Counted from the first letter of the stretch, positions 50,024 through 59,061 are shown. The stretch: DNA of 64,000 nucleotides from Mycolicibacterium agri (GCF_002553505.1 NZ_PDCP01000005.1:1-64000), one strand, 5' to 3'. Made by a program: numbers and translations. The notes: generated by a model from the letters alone, not told the origin.

Positions 50024-51000
50024 CCGCACATCTCCTCGATCGCGCTGACGATGTCGGAAACATCGATCAGGTAATCGTTTTCGTAGTCGGCAGGGGGATA
50101 AACCTGCCGCGGCGGCGCCAGGCGCCGCGGCGCCGCCTTCAGACGATGACCGCCGCGCTCGGCCACGGTGGCAACGACTTCGGCGCCGATTCCGCCGAAC
50201 TTGACCGCTTCGTGCACCACGAGAAGGCGACCGGTCCTTGTCACCGATTCCAGCACCGTGTCGGTGTCCATCGGAGCGATCCAGCGCAGATCGATGACCT
50301 CGGCGTCGACCCTGTCGGCGAGCCGGTCGGCGGCCATGAGCACTTCTTCGAGAAGCGCGCCGAACCCGACCACCGTGATGTCGGATCCGCGCCGCACGAT
50401 CCGTGCGCCGGCCGGTGAATCCGACTCCGTCCCGAGGCGAGGTTGCTGTTTGCGGTTGAAGTACAACCGCTTCGGTTCGAAGAAGATCACCGGCGATCCG
50501 AGGCCGCACGAGTACTTCAGCATCGCCGCGGCGTCGGCGGGGCACGACGGATAAGCGACGTGCAGTCCCGGTATGTGCGCAAACAACGCCTCGTTGGATT
50601 CACTGTGGTGCTCGACGGCGCGGATGCCGCCGCCGACCGGAACCCGGACGACGAGGTTCAGCGCGATCTGGTCGTTCCAGCGAGTCGTCATCCGGGCGGC
50701 CTGGGTGACGATTTGGTTCATGGCGAGATAGACGAAGCCGTCGAACTGGATCTCGCACACGGGTTTCAGCCCGCTCAACGCCATTCCGATCGCCTGACCG
50801 ACGATGGCCGACTCGGCCAGGATCGCATCGCGAACCCGGCCCGCGCCGAAGCGGTTCTGCAAACCCTTGGTCACCCGGAACACGCCGCCGAGGCGGCCGA
50901 TGTCCTGGCCGATCAACACCACGGACGGATCGTCTTCCATCAGGTCCGCGAGAGCCCCGTTCAGCGACTCCGCCAGGGACAGCGGTCTTGTCATGGTCAC
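50020..51000 (-). CDS. 2-oxoacid dehydrogenase E1 beta subunit
   Basis: A 326-residue transketolase-like beta subunit of the branched-chain/acetoin type. Typical regions are LIGQDIGRLGGVFRVTKGLQNRFG (about 29-52), DAILAESAIVGQAIGMALSGLKPVCEIQF (about 57-85), GGGIRAVEHHSESNEALFAHIPGLHVAYP (about 123-151) and the C-terminal LLVVHEAVKFGGIGAEV. It provides half of the ThDP site. GTG at 51000 overlaps the E1-alpha stop by 4 bases (GTGA), with GGAGG upstream. Together with alpha it should decarboxylate a 2-oxoacid and reductively acylate the adjacent lipoyl protein. Confidence 0.9.
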   Translation of the reverse strand: MTMTRPLSLAESLNGALADLMEDDPSVVLIGQDIGRLGGVFRVTKGLQNRFGAGRVRDAILAESAIVGQAIGMALSGLKPVCEIQFDGFVYLAMNQIVTQAARMTTRWNDQIALNLVVRVPVGGGIRAVEHHSESNEALFAHIPGLHVAYPSCPADAAAMLKYSCGLGSPVIFFEPKRLYFNRKQQPRLGTESDSPAGARIVRRGSDITVVGFGALLEEVLMAADRLADRVDAEVIDLRWIAPMDTDTVLESVTRTGRLLVVHEAVKFGGIGAEVVATVAERGGHRLKAAPRRLAPPRQVYPPADYENDYLIDVSDIVSAIEEMCG

Positions 51001-51932
51001 GTCGCGAACGCCTCCAAGAGCGCGCGGCGCGCCGCCCCGGCCTGCGCTTCGACGGTGGCGAGCCACTGATCGTCGACAACTCCGGCGGCGTAGAGCTTTT
51101 CGCGGTAGGCCGCGACGGGATCGTTAGTCTCGGCAACGGCCAACTCGTTCGGATCGCGATAGGTGCGGTGTGGGTCGGACGTGGTGTGGCCGCGGACGCG
51201 GGTGGCGCGCAACTCGATCAGCGCGGGCGCCTGCTCGGCTTCGACGTATCGTCGTGCGGTCAGGCAGGCGAGGTAGGTGTCGTCGGGATCGTCGGCGGCA
51301 ATGGACCACGATCGAAGCCCGAAACCGTTGGCACGGTCGGCGATCGAGGTCGCCATCTGTTCGCGGCTGGGCTTGGAGATCGCCCACCCGTTGTTCTGGC
51401 AGATGAACAGCACCGCAGCGGATTCGACGGCGGCCAGGTTCATCGCCTCGGACATGTCGCCTTCACTGGTGGCGCCGTCGCCGATGTAGATGACCACGGT
51501 CTCGGGCATGTTCTGCAGCCGCCGGCCGATCGCATACCCCACCCCGTGCAGGGCCTGGGTCGCCAGCACCAGCGTGTAGGGAAAGAACCGGTGCCGGTGC
51601 GGATCCCACCCGCAGAACGTGCGGCCTGCCCACTGCGCCACCAACGAGACGCCGTCGATGCCGCGTTGCACAGCAACGGCGTGCTCCCGGTAGCTGGGGA
51701 AGATGACAGCCTCATCGCCGATCGCCGTCGCCGAGCCGACCTGTGCGGCTTCCTGGCCTCGGCATGGCAGCCACAAGTCGAGCGCACCCTGGTTCTGCAG
51801 CAGGCTCGCCTCGTCGTCGATTGCCCTGGCGACCAGCATGTATCGCAACATTGTTCGGCGTGTTTCGGCGTCGATGGAGGCCATCACATCAAGCTGGTGC
51901 ATACCGGCCGACGGCCGCGTCGGCTCAGCCAT
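50997..51932 (-). CDS. 2-oxoacid dehydrogenase E1 alpha subunit
   Basis: A 311-residue E1 alpha subunit closest in look to branched-chain 2-oxoacid dehydrogenases. The ThDP motif runs from GDG at 151-153 to the NN at 180-181 (GDGATSEGDMSEAMN, then FICQNN). The phosphorylation-loop-like region HTTSDPHRTYRDP is at about 263-275. It lacks a long N-terminal extension. As first gene of a six-gene leftward operon it defines the pathway: 2-oxoacid to acyl-lipoyl, then ACP/KAS III chemistry. The substrate (pyruvate, branched-chain or other) cannot be read from the sequence. No E3 gene is here; the cell's general Lpd could serve. Confidence 0.9.
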   Translation of the reverse strand: MAEPTRPSAGMHQLDVMASIDAETRRTMLRYMLVARAIDDEASLLQNQGALDLWLPCRGQEAAQVGSATAIGDEAVIFPSYREHAVAVQRGIDGVSLVAQWAGRTFCGWDPHRHRFFPYTLVLATQALHGVGYAIGRRLQNMPETVVIYIGDGATSEGDMSEAMNLAAVESAAVLFICQNNGWAISKPSREQMATSIADRANGFGLRSWSIAADDPDDTYLACLTARRYVEAEQAPALIELRATRVRGHTTSDPHRTYRDPNELAVAETNDPVAAYREKLYAAGVVDDQWLATVEAQAGAARRALLEAFAT

Positions 51933-52010
51933 TGTGCCAAGCCTCGTGTCGTTCGAGCGGCCCGGTACCGGTGATATCCACCTAACTAAGCTAACTGCTT
52001 TGCGGCGTTT

Positions 52011-52907
52011 CTATCGGCAGATGGGTTCCTCAGATTGTTCGGGAGCCTCCCGTGGGGCAGGACGAGAGGTCGCGAGGACAGATCCGGTGAGGATCAGCGC
52101 CAGCGCAGCGGTGTTCCACACGGTGAGCGGCTCGCCGAGCACGATCACCCCCGCCAGCAGCGCAACGGCGGGGTTGACGTAGGTGAACACCAGAGCCCGC
52201 GCCGCACCGACCTCGCGGATCAGGGCGAAGAACAGAATGAAGGCCAGGGAGGTGCAGATCACCGCGAGCGCGGCGAGCGCGACGAGCACTCGGGCAGAGG
52301 GCATCTCGGTCGGCCAACTCGCTGCAGCGGGCGTCGCGTACACCAGGGCCGCGAAGCCCAGACACGTTGCTGCCATCGGCAGCGAGGGCACATTAGACAG
52401 GTGGCGGGCGGCGATCAGCGGGGCGATCGCGTAGCAGGTGGCCACCATCAGCACCTCGATGACCGGCCAGGCGCTGCCGACGGCCAGGTGCGGACCGGCG
52501 AGCACGGCAACCCCGGCGAACCCGACGGCCAGGCCCGCGATGCGTCGAAACCCCAGCCGTTTCTCGCCGCCGGTGAACCGGTCGAGGATCGCGGCGATGA
52601 TCGGCGACGCGGCGATCAGCAGACCCGTCATGGAACTCGTCAGGTGCCGCTCGGCATCCGACAGCAGAAACCACGCCGCGATGATCTCGAAGAACGCGAA
52701 GCCGAGCAGCGCTTTCCAGTGCTGGCGGATCATCGTCGGCAACGTGCGCGACACCGCGAGCGGAAGCAGAACCGCCGCACCCACCGCCGTCCTGGCGAAC
52801 ACCAGCACCGGCACGGAGACACCGTCGACGGCCACCTTGATCAGCAGGTATGGAATGCCCCAGATGATGCTCATCGCAGCGAACAACAACCATCCGCGCG
52901 AACTCAC
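52011..52907 (-). CDS. EamA-family (DMT) transporter
   Basis: A 298-residue membrane protein with two EamA repeats and about 10 hydrophobic helices (SSRGWLLFAAMSIIWGIPYLLIKVAVD at the N terminus, and VFTYVNPAVALLAGVIVLGEPLTVWNTAALALILTG in the second repeat). Drug/metabolite transporters of this type usually export amino acids, nucleosides or metabolites. The GTG at 52907 starts right before the first helix; the open frame upstream is antisense to the YbaK gene. It lies 78 bases upstream of the E1-alpha gene on the same strand, so it could be cotranscribed with, and export the product of, that operon. Confidence 0.85.
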   Translation of the reverse strand: MSSRGWLLFAAMSIIWGIPYLLIKVAVDGVSVPVLVFARTAVGAAVLLPLAVSRTLPTMIRQHWKALLGFAFFEIIAAWFLLSDAERHLTSSMTGLLIAASPIIAAILDRFTGGEKRLGFRRIAGLAVGFAGVAVLAGPHLAVGSAWPVIEVLMVATCYAIAPLIAARHLSNVPSLPMAATCLGFAALVYATPAAASWPTEMPSARVLVALAALAVICTSLAFILFFALIREVGAARALVFTYVNPAVALLAGVIVLGEPLTVWNTAALALILTGSVLATSRPAPREAPEQSEEPICR

Positions 52908-52976
52908 CAGACAAAGATACGGGGTCCTGTGGGGCGCCACCGCAGCCGGTGCGAGCCAGGCGGCACAATCGTCGGC

Positions 52977-53441
52977 GTGAAGCCCCGCAACGCCACGGTG
53001 GCGGCCGCGTTGGCCGCGATCGGTATCGAGCCGGACATCAAAATCCTCGGCGCGGACGCGAAGACGGCTGCCGCGGCCGCCGAACAGTTGGGCTGTGAGG
53101 TCGGCGCGATCGCCAACAGCTTGGTGTTCGAGTGCGATGGCAGCCCGCTGCTCGTGATGGCGAGCGGTGCGGGCCGAGTCGATACCGACCTGTTGGCGCG
53201 CGTTCTCGGCGCTGGCTCGGTGACAAAGGCGAGCCCGCAGATGGTGCGCAGCGCGACCGGTCAAAGCATCGGGGGAGTGGCGCCGACGGGCCACCCCCGC
53301 AAGCTGCGCACCGTCGTCGACGAGACGCTCGCCCGCTATCCGGTGGTGTGGACCGCGGCGGGCACCCCGGACTCGGTGATGCCGCTGTCCTACGAACAGC
53401 TGCTGAAAGTCACCGAAGGTGTTGCCGTGCAGGTCCGCTGA
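52977..53441 (+). CDS. YbaK/EbsC-type aminoacyl-tRNA deacylase
   Basis: A 154-residue protein of the YbaK/ProX deacylase fold, which hydrolyses mischarged aminoacyl-tRNAs such as Cys- or Ala-tRNA(Pro). The conserved features are SLVFECDGSPLLVMASG (about 48-64), the Lys in VTKASPQMV (about 82) and the loop SIGGVAPTGHP (about 97-107). GTG start. It is divergent from the EamA gene by 69 bases and convergent with the acyl-CoA dehydrogenases, with only 2 bases between stops. Confidence 0.88.
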   Translation: MKPRNATVAAALAAIGIEPDIKILGADAKTAAAAAEQLGCEVGAIANSLVFECDGSPLLVMASGAGRVDTDLLARVLGAGSVTKASPQMVRSATGQSIGGVAPTGHPRKLRTVVDETLARYPVVWTAAGTPDSVMPLSYEQLLKVTEGVAVQVR

Positions 53442-53443
53442 CG

Positions 53444-54565
53444 CTATCGCGTCAGCTCGGCATACCGCATGACGTGGTGGTCGGTGGTGCCGAACTCGTA
53501 CTGCATCGCGGTCAGCCTCTTGAAGTAGTGGCCGATCGCCAGTTCCTCGGTCATGCCCATGCCGCCGTGCAGTTGGACGGCCTGCTGACCGATGAAACGG
53601 GCCGCTCTGCCGACGGTCGCCTTGGCGGCCGACACCGATTTGGCGCGCACCGCGGGCTCATCCTCGAGATGGAGCACGGCCAGCAATACGGCCGCGGCTG
53701 CCTGCTCGAGTTCGATGTACATGTCGACCATGCGGTGGGCAAGGACTTGGAAACTGCTGATCGGCACTCCGAACTGCTGGCGCTGCTTGGAGTATTCGAC
53801 CGTGTCCGCCAGAACTTTTCGCATGCATCCGACCGCCTCTGAGCACACCGCGGCCGCCCCCTCGTCGCGGGCCTGCTCAAGCGACGGCCACGCCTTGCCC
53901 GCCTCGCCGAGCAGGGCGTCGGCAGGCAATCGAACACCGTCGAGTTCCAGATCGGCGGCCCTGCGGTCATCGATGGTCCGGTATCCCCTCAGCGTGAGAC
54001 CGCTGACTGCAGTGTCGAGACTGATCAAGAACAGTGACAGGCCTTCTGGGGTGCTGGCGGTCAGCAACAGATGCGTGGCCAAAGGAGCGCTCATCGCAAC
54101 GGTCTTGCGGCCGTGGAGAATCCAACCGTCGCTGTCGCGTTCGGCGGTGGTCGCGACATCGCGCCAGCGGTCGCCGAACTCGGCCTCGGAAGCGGCGAGC
54201 GCGACGACCGCGGAACCTGAGACGATCTGGCCAAGCAGCGATGTCGCCTTCGCACCGCCCGCGCGGCGCAGCAACCCACCCGCGACGACCACCGTGTCGA
54301 TGTAGGGTTCGATCACCAGGGCGTGACCGAGCGCCTCGGTGATGATCATGAGTTCGACTGGGCCGCCGCCGATTCCGCCGACATCCTCGGGAAGAGTGGC
54401 GCCGATAATGCCGAGCTCGGCGGCGAAGGCACGCCAGATCTCTGGCTGCCATCCCGCGCCGGTCTTGGCGGCCGATCGGCTCTCTTCGAGGTCATAGCGC
54501 GTGGAAAGAAACTTCGTCAGCCCGTCGCGCAGCAGCTCTTGTTCCTTGGTCAGGTTGAAGTCCAT
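53444..54565 (-). CDS. Acyl-CoA dehydrogenase, second subunit
   Basis: A 373-residue acyl-CoA dehydrogenase-fold protein. The FAD/substrate regions are recognisable but divergent (LAASEAEFGDRWRDVATTAERDSDGWILHGRKTVAMSAPLATHLLLTAST, then KQRQQFGVPISSFQVLAHRMVDMYIELEQ, and QLHGGMGMTEELAIGHYFKRL). Mycobacteria often use paired FadE genes whose products form alpha2beta2 enzymes, one chain supplying most catalytic residues; the abutting gene pair here fits that pattern. ATG follows directly after the stop of the first gene, so the proteins are made in equal amounts. The substrate is unknown. Confidence 0.87.
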   Translation of the reverse strand: MDFNLTKEQELLRDGLTKFLSTRYDLEESRSAAKTGAGWQPEIWRAFAAELGIIGATLPEDVGGIGGGPVELMIITEALGHALVIEPYIDTVVVAGGLLRRAGGAKATSLLGQIVSGSAVVALAASEAEFGDRWRDVATTAERDSDGWILHGRKTVAMSAPLATHLLLTASTPEGLSLFLISLDTAVSGLTLRGYRTIDDRRAADLELDGVRLPADALLGEAGKAWPSLEQARDEGAAAVCSEAVGCMRKVLADTVEYSKQRQQFGVPISSFQVLAHRMVDMYIELEQAAAAVLLAVLHLEDEPAVRAKSVSAAKATVGRAARFIGQQAVQLHGGMGMTEELAIGHYFKRLTAMQYEFGTTDHHVMRYAELTR

Positions 54566-55798
54566 CTACAGCCCCAATGCTGCTTTGGCGAGGATATTGC
54601 GTTGAATTTCGTTGCTGCCGGCATAGATTGAGCCGGCGCGGTCATTGAAGTAGCGCACCGGTGCAACCGCCTGCCATGGCTCGCCGCTGACGTAACCGTC
54701 GGGTGGCGGCTCGAACTGGGTGACCGGACCCCCCGGCCTGGTGGCGTGGGGCTGATACGCGCGCCCGCGGGGGCCGGCCGCTTCGAGGGCCATCTCGGTC
54801 AGCGTTTGACTCAGTTCGGTGCTGATGACTTTGAGCATCGACGACGCCGCGCCGGGATTCTTTCCCGCCGAGACCGCCGCCAACACCTTGTACTCCAGGA
54901 TCTCGAGCACTTCGGTGCGGATCCGCGCGTCGGCCAGCTTGCGGGCGAACGCCGGATCGTCGACGAGCCGACCGCCCTCGGGCCCCGGCATGTCTGCGGC
55001 CACCGTGGCGATCTCTTCGGCCATCACCTGCAGCGCCGGGGACGAGGCGCCGCCGCCGCGCTCGAACTCCAGCAGGTATTTCGCGACCGTCCAGCCGTCG
55101 TCGATCTCGCCGACGACGTTTGTCTTCGGCACCCGCACCTCGTCGAAGAAGACCTGGTTCTGGACCTCCTCGCCGGAGGTCATCACCAGCGGTCGGATCT
55201 GGATGCCCGGCGAGGCCATGTCGATGAGCAGGAACGTGATGCCCTGTTGCTTCTTCTCCTGCCGTGAGGTGCGCACCAACGCGAACATCCAGTTGGCTTC
55301 CCGCGCGTGCGTTGTCCAGATCTTGCTGCCGGTGCAGACCAGGTGATCGCCGTCGTCGACTGCGGCCATGGACAGCGACGCCAGATCTGAGCCCGCTTCG
55401 GGTTCGGAATAGCCCTGGCAGAAGAACACCTCGCCGGTGAGGATCCGCGGCAGGAAGTAGTCCTTCTGCGCCTGCGTGCCGTACGCAATGATCGCGTGAG
55501 CGACCATGCGAATCCCCATGGGAGACAAGGACGGTGCGCCCGCCAGCGTCGACTCGCGGCTGAAGATGTAATGCTGGGTGAGGCTCCAGTCGCAGCCGCC
55601 GTACTCGACCGGCCATGCGGGCGCGGCCCAACCGCGTTCGTGCAGGATCCGTTGCCACTGCATGCTGGCGTCGTGATCGGCGTACACGCTCGTCATCAGG
55701 CGACCGGCCGCCCGCAGCTCCGGTGTCAGCTTCTCGTCGAGAAAGGCGCGCACCTCGTCGCGGAACGCGATGTCGGCTTCCGACCACTGCAGGTCCAT
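54566..55798 (-). CDS. Acyl-CoA dehydrogenase, first subunit
   Basis: A 410-residue acyl-CoA dehydrogenase. Features are the N-terminal helical domain, the FAD-binding CQGYSEPEAGSDLASLSMAAVDDGDHLVCTGSKIWTTHAREANWMFALVRT stretch (about 130-180) and the C-terminal SIYAGSNEIQRNILAKAALGL. It oxidises an acyl-CoA at the alpha-beta position, passing electrons to ETF. With the adjoining gene it probably forms a heterodimeric FadE as known from steroid side-chain degradation, though no other steroid genes are in the window. AAGGGGAG precedes the ATG, and an AGTAA-N6-TTACT inverted repeat lies 29 bases upstream. Confidence 0.9.
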   Translation of the reverse strand: MDLQWSEADIAFRDEVRAFLDEKLTPELRAAGRLMTSVYADHDASMQWQRILHERGWAAPAWPVEYGGCDWSLTQHYIFSRESTLAGAPSLSPMGIRMVAHAIIAYGTQAQKDYFLPRILTGEVFFCQGYSEPEAGSDLASLSMAAVDDGDHLVCTGSKIWTTHAREANWMFALVRTSRQEKKQQGITFLLIDMASPGIQIRPLVMTSGEEVQNQVFFDEVRVPKTNVVGEIDDGWTVAKYLLEFERGGGASSPALQVMAEEIATVAADMPGPEGGRLVDDPAFARKLADARIRTEVLEILEYKVLAAVSAGKNPGAASSMLKVISTELSQTLTEMALEAAGPRGRAYQPHATRPGGPVTQFEPPPDGYVSGEPWQAVAPVRYFNDRAGSIYAGSNEIQRNILAKAALGL

Positions 55799-55826
55799 GG
55801 ACTCCCCTTTGCTCGGTACGGCACAT

Positions 55827-55842
55827 AGTAAACCTAGTTACT
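55827..55842. promoter_or_regulatory. Inverted repeat in the FadE promoter region
   Basis: AGTAA-N6-TTACT lies between the divergent acyl-CoA dehydrogenase and PD-(D/E)XK-like genes. It is AT-rich against its surroundings and of TetR-operator size. It does not match the KstR consensus as I know it. Regulator unknown. Confidence 0.45.
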
Positions 55843-55912
55843 CAACTGAGGTAGGGCCGGGGCTGTCGGTGGGGGCCGCCGGAGGTCTAGCCTGAGCAGA
55901 CGAAGGAGTGCC

Positions 55913-56986
55913 GTGGAGTATCGGATCGGCCCGCAGGACCGGAGGCGGTTCAAACGCTGCCGCCGGCAGTGGGATTTCGCGTCCCCGCTCCGGCGAAACC
56001 TCGAATTCGTCGATCCGCCCGTATTCTCCCCAACCGCAACGGCTTTGACGGACGCTCTCGCCGTCTACTACTACCCGGGAACGTGGGACTGGCAGCGCGA
56101 CCTCAGACAATCGCTGGTGCAGAAGGCGGCGTACCGGTCGCTGGCGGACGCAGGCGCGCTGCGGGAACTGGGGCGCTGCTCCTCGTTCCTGACGTGCTAC
56201 GACGCGTGGGCGGTCACGGTCGACGACTTCGCTCCGGTGAAGATTGGGCAGGACGTGTCGGCGCTGGTGCGTGATCCGGATGAGCCCGAACGCGGACTGA
56301 CGACGCCGGACGGGTCTGGCGTCGTATACGCCTGCCGCGTCGACCTGCTTGCCGTGGACGCACGCGACGAGTATTGGGTGGTACGCCACGAACTGCGCTC
56401 CGAGCACTGGCGACCGATGACGGAGTTACTGCTCGACGAGGAGGCGCTCGCGGCCTGCTGGGCCTGGCAGCAGGACTACATCGGCATGGAGATGGCAGGA
56501 ACGATCCACAACGAGATCCGTGTCGACGACACCAGGTCGCTGCCCGCGGACGACACGGCGACGGATGCGGCCGAGTCGGTCGCCCAGCACAGCGCCAGCG
56601 GCGGCGGACGGTCCATCCCGCAGCATGTCCGGATCTCGGCCCTTGCGGCGCGGCCAGACGACCGCGATCGTATCGAGCAGCGCACCGCGGGCCCGATTCG
56701 TCGCACCCGAATCCGCCGCAGTCGCGCCGAGATCGCCGCAGCGGGCCGGGCGATCGCCGTCGAGGCCATCGAGATGACCCGATCACCGGCCGTCTACCCG
56801 AGCCCGGGTGAGCACTGCGTCGAGTGCGAATTCACCAAGCCGTGCCAGGCCATGTTCGAGGGCGCGGACCCCGAAGCCCTGCTGGCTTCCGGGTTCCGTC
56901 GGCATTCCGCCGGCGAACGCAACCGGCCGCGCCTCGGTCAGGCCACGTGGGGTTTCGGCAGGGGAGCCGCGCCGCCAAATTGGTGA
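55913..56986 (+). CDS. PD-(D/E)XK nuclease-like protein with cysteine cluster
   Basis: A 357-residue protein resembling RecB/Cas4-type nucleases: an N-terminal RFKRCRRQWDFAS motif (typical S-x-L-x-x-C-x-x-x-Y/F-like start of RecB-family domains), a probable core strand (YACRVDLLAVDARDEYWVVRHELRS, about 143-167) with Asp but without the usual Lys, and a C-terminal CVECEFTKPCQAMFEG that supplies three cysteines of a possible Fe-S site together with Cys16. The Lys loss may mean no nuclease activity. GTG start. It is alone, divergent from the FadE pair, with a basic, low-complexity region at 220-290. I hold the family call as moderate. Confidence 0.6.
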   Translation: MEYRIGPQDRRRFKRCRRQWDFASPLRRNLEFVDPPVFSPTATALTDALAVYYYPGTWDWQRDLRQSLVQKAAYRSLADAGALRELGRCSSFLTCYDAWAVTVDDFAPVKIGQDVSALVRDPDEPERGLTTPDGSGVVYACRVDLLAVDARDEYWVVRHELRSEHWRPMTELLLDEEALAACWAWQQDYIGMEMAGTIHNEIRVDDTRSLPADDTATDAAESVAQHSASGGGRSIPQHVRISALAARPDDRDRIEQRTAGPIRRTRIRRSRAEIAAAGRAIAVEAIEMTRSPAVYPSPGEHCVECEFTKPCQAMFEGADPEALLASGFRRHSAGERNRPRLGQATWGFGRGAAPPNW

Positions 56987-57213
56987 GCACCGGTGAGCTT
57001 CGGTCAGCATTGGTGAGCAAACCGCGGGAATTCGCACTACTAGCGGTTCAATTTCGTTGCCAGAATTGCATCGGCTATTTGTTGCATGCTCAATTACGGC
57101 GCTGGTCGTGCAATTTGACCCTCGAGAGTTGATGGCGGCAACGAAATATCTAATTGCTGAAATTGCCTCGTCCCTACCTGAACCGGCCGCGCGGCCGACA
57201 GGAATGGCAATTG

Positions 57214-59061
57214 TCAGCGCACGGGCGCGGCAGAGAACTGCACCGGGATTCGCCGCTGGGCCAACAACGCCTCCATGGCGTCGCCTGCCACCGGCCGGGA
57301 CAGCAGGAAACCCTGCGCCCGGTAGCACCCGTGCCGCAGCAGTGTCAGCGCGGCCTCTTCCGTCTCGACGCCCTCGGCGACCAGCTCCAGCCCGAACGAC
57401 TCGGCCAGCGCGATGACGGCGCGGACGATGGCGAGATCGCCTTGATTTGTGCCGAGCTCGCGGACGAAGCTCTTGTCGATCTTGAGGGTGTCCACCGGCA
57501 GGGATTTGAGGTGAGACAGCACGCTGTAGCCGGTGCCGAAGTCGTCGATGGCGATCTGGACGCCGGCCTCCTTCAGCCCCGCCAGCGTGATCCTGGTGGT
57601 TTCGATGTCCTGTACGACGACACTTTCGGTGATCTCCAAGCACACCGAGCCGCGGTCGAGCCCGAATTCCTCGATGGTGTCGGCGACCGTCTTGACGAAG
57701 CCCTCGGTCACCAGCTGCACCGGTGAGACGTTGAGCCGCAGCACCGCGTCATCGCCGATGCCTTTGGACCGCCACGTGCGGAACTCGGCGCAGGCGGCGC
57801 GCATCACCCAGCGGCCCAGCTCGCCGGCGAAGTTGATCGACTCGGCCACGCCGATGAAGGCGTTGGGGGAGAGCAGGCCCCGCGTCGGGTGCTGCCACCG
57901 CACCAGCGCCTCGAACGCCAGGATCTCGCCGGTACGCATGTCGACTTCCGGCAGGTAGTGCAGGACCAGGGCGCCGTTCTCGATCGCGCTCTGCAGGTGC
58001 AGTTCGATGTCGTTGCGAAACCCGCCCTTCAGCGACATGTCGTCGGAGAACACCGCGATCTTGTTCCCGCCTGCGCTCTTGGCGGCAAGGAGGGCCTGGT
58101 CGGCGCGGCGCAGGAGGTCCGAGGTGGTGTCGCGGCCCGGAACACCCAATGCGACGCCGATGCTGACCGTGCGGGTCAGCATCTCGCCGTCGATGGACAC
58201 CCGCTCCCGCAGCATCATCTGCAGCCGATGGGCCAACGCCTCGGCTTCGTCGGCGGTCATCGGCGAGTCCGGCACGACGACGAACTCGTCGCCGCCGAGG
58301 CGCGCGATCAGGTTCGGCCCTTCGGCGCCCTCGCGGAGACGTTTGGCGAAGACCCGGATGAACCAGTCGCCGGCGGTATGGCCCAGGTAGTCGTTGATCG
58401 CCTTGAGCCGGTCGAGGTCCAGGAACAGGGCCGACACCGGGCCCGCCTGCCCGGGCGCCAGCCGCTGATCCAGGTGCGCGATCAGCGCTCGACGGTTGTT
58501 CAGCCCGGTCAGGTCGTCGTGTTCGGCCAGGAAACGCAACTGGTCCTCGGCCGCGATGCGCGCCTGCAACTGCGCGAACAGCGATGCGATGGCCTTGAGG
58601 GCGTTGAGCTCTTCGGGCGTCCACTCCCTGTCGCCGAACTTCACGAAACCGAGGCATCCCGTGGTCACGTCGCCGGACAGCATCGGGACCACCGCCATTG
58701 TCACCCCGGGGATGTTGCGGGCTTCTTCGATCCTGCGTTGGTAGTCGTCGGTGGCGGGTTCGGGCCGGAACACCAGGATCTCTTTGGCGTTCTCGGCGGC
58801 GGCGAAGACCGGATCGGCGTCGGCGAAGTAGACCAGCGCAAGCGGGTCCGGGTCGGGGATGTCGGTGCGGACCGGCCACTCGGCGATCAGTTTGGTTGCG
58901 TGGATGTTGTGGTCGTTGTGGCGCAGAAAGCTGACGTCGACGCCGAAGTGGCCGACGAGCTCAGCCAAAACACGCTGACTGACCGCGGCATTGGTCGCCG
59001 CGTTCACCGCCATCAGCTGCGTCGCGACGGCGGTGACGACTTCGTCCAAGGTACGAGCCAC
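57214..59061 (-). CDS. dcpA: GAF-GGDEF-EAL c-di-GMP synthase/phosphodiesterase
   Basis: A 615-residue protein with GAF (about 20-170), GGDEF (about 180-345, GGDEF at 256-260) and EAL (about 350-605, EAL at 384-386, DDFGTGYS and GVET motifs present) domains. It both makes and breaks cyclic di-GMP, as shown for the M. smegmatis DcpA/MSDGC-1 and its M. tuberculosis relative Rv1354c. The product-inhibition I-site (RxxD before GGDEF) is absent. In the EAL domain the usual YQP is HYLP. It lies 20 bases after the ThiF-nitroreductase gene on the same strand, and this order matches the Rv1354c-Rv1355c pair, which supports the identification. Confidence 0.92.
   Translation of the reverse strand: MARTLDEVVTAVATQLMAVNAATNAAVSQRVLAELVGHFGVDVSFLRHNDHNIHATKLIAEWPVRTDIPDPDPLALVYFADADPVFAAAENAKEILVFRPEPATDDYQRRIEEARNIPGVTMAVVPMLSGDVTTGCLGFVKFGDREWTPEELNALKAIASLFAQLQARIAAEDQLRFLAEHDDLTGLNNRRALIAHLDQRLAPGQAGPVSALFLDLDRLKAINDYLGHTAGDWFIRVFAKRLREGAEGPNLIARLGGDEFVVVPDSPMTADEAEALAHRLQMMLRERVSIDGEMLTRTVSIGVALGVPGRDTTSDLLRRADQALLAAKSAGGNKIAVFSDDMSLKGGFRNDIELHLQSAIENGALVLHYLPEVDMRTGEILAFEALVRWQHPTRGLLSPNAFIGVAESINFAGELGRWVMRAACAEFRTWRSKGIGDDAVLRLNVSPVQLVTEGFVKTVADTIEEFGLDRGSVCLEITESVVVQDIETTRITLAGLKEAGVQIAIDDFGTGYSVLSHLKSLPVDTLKIDKSFVRELGTNQGDLAIVRAVIALAESFGLELVAEGVETEEAALTLLRHGCYRAQGFLLSRPVAGDAMEALLAQRRIPVQFSAAPVR

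Noticed and set aside
55827..55842. KstR steroid-regulon operator upstream of the FadE pair
   Set aside because: The repeat lacks the TNNAAC/GTTNNA half-sites I associate with KstR, and no other steroid genes are nearby.
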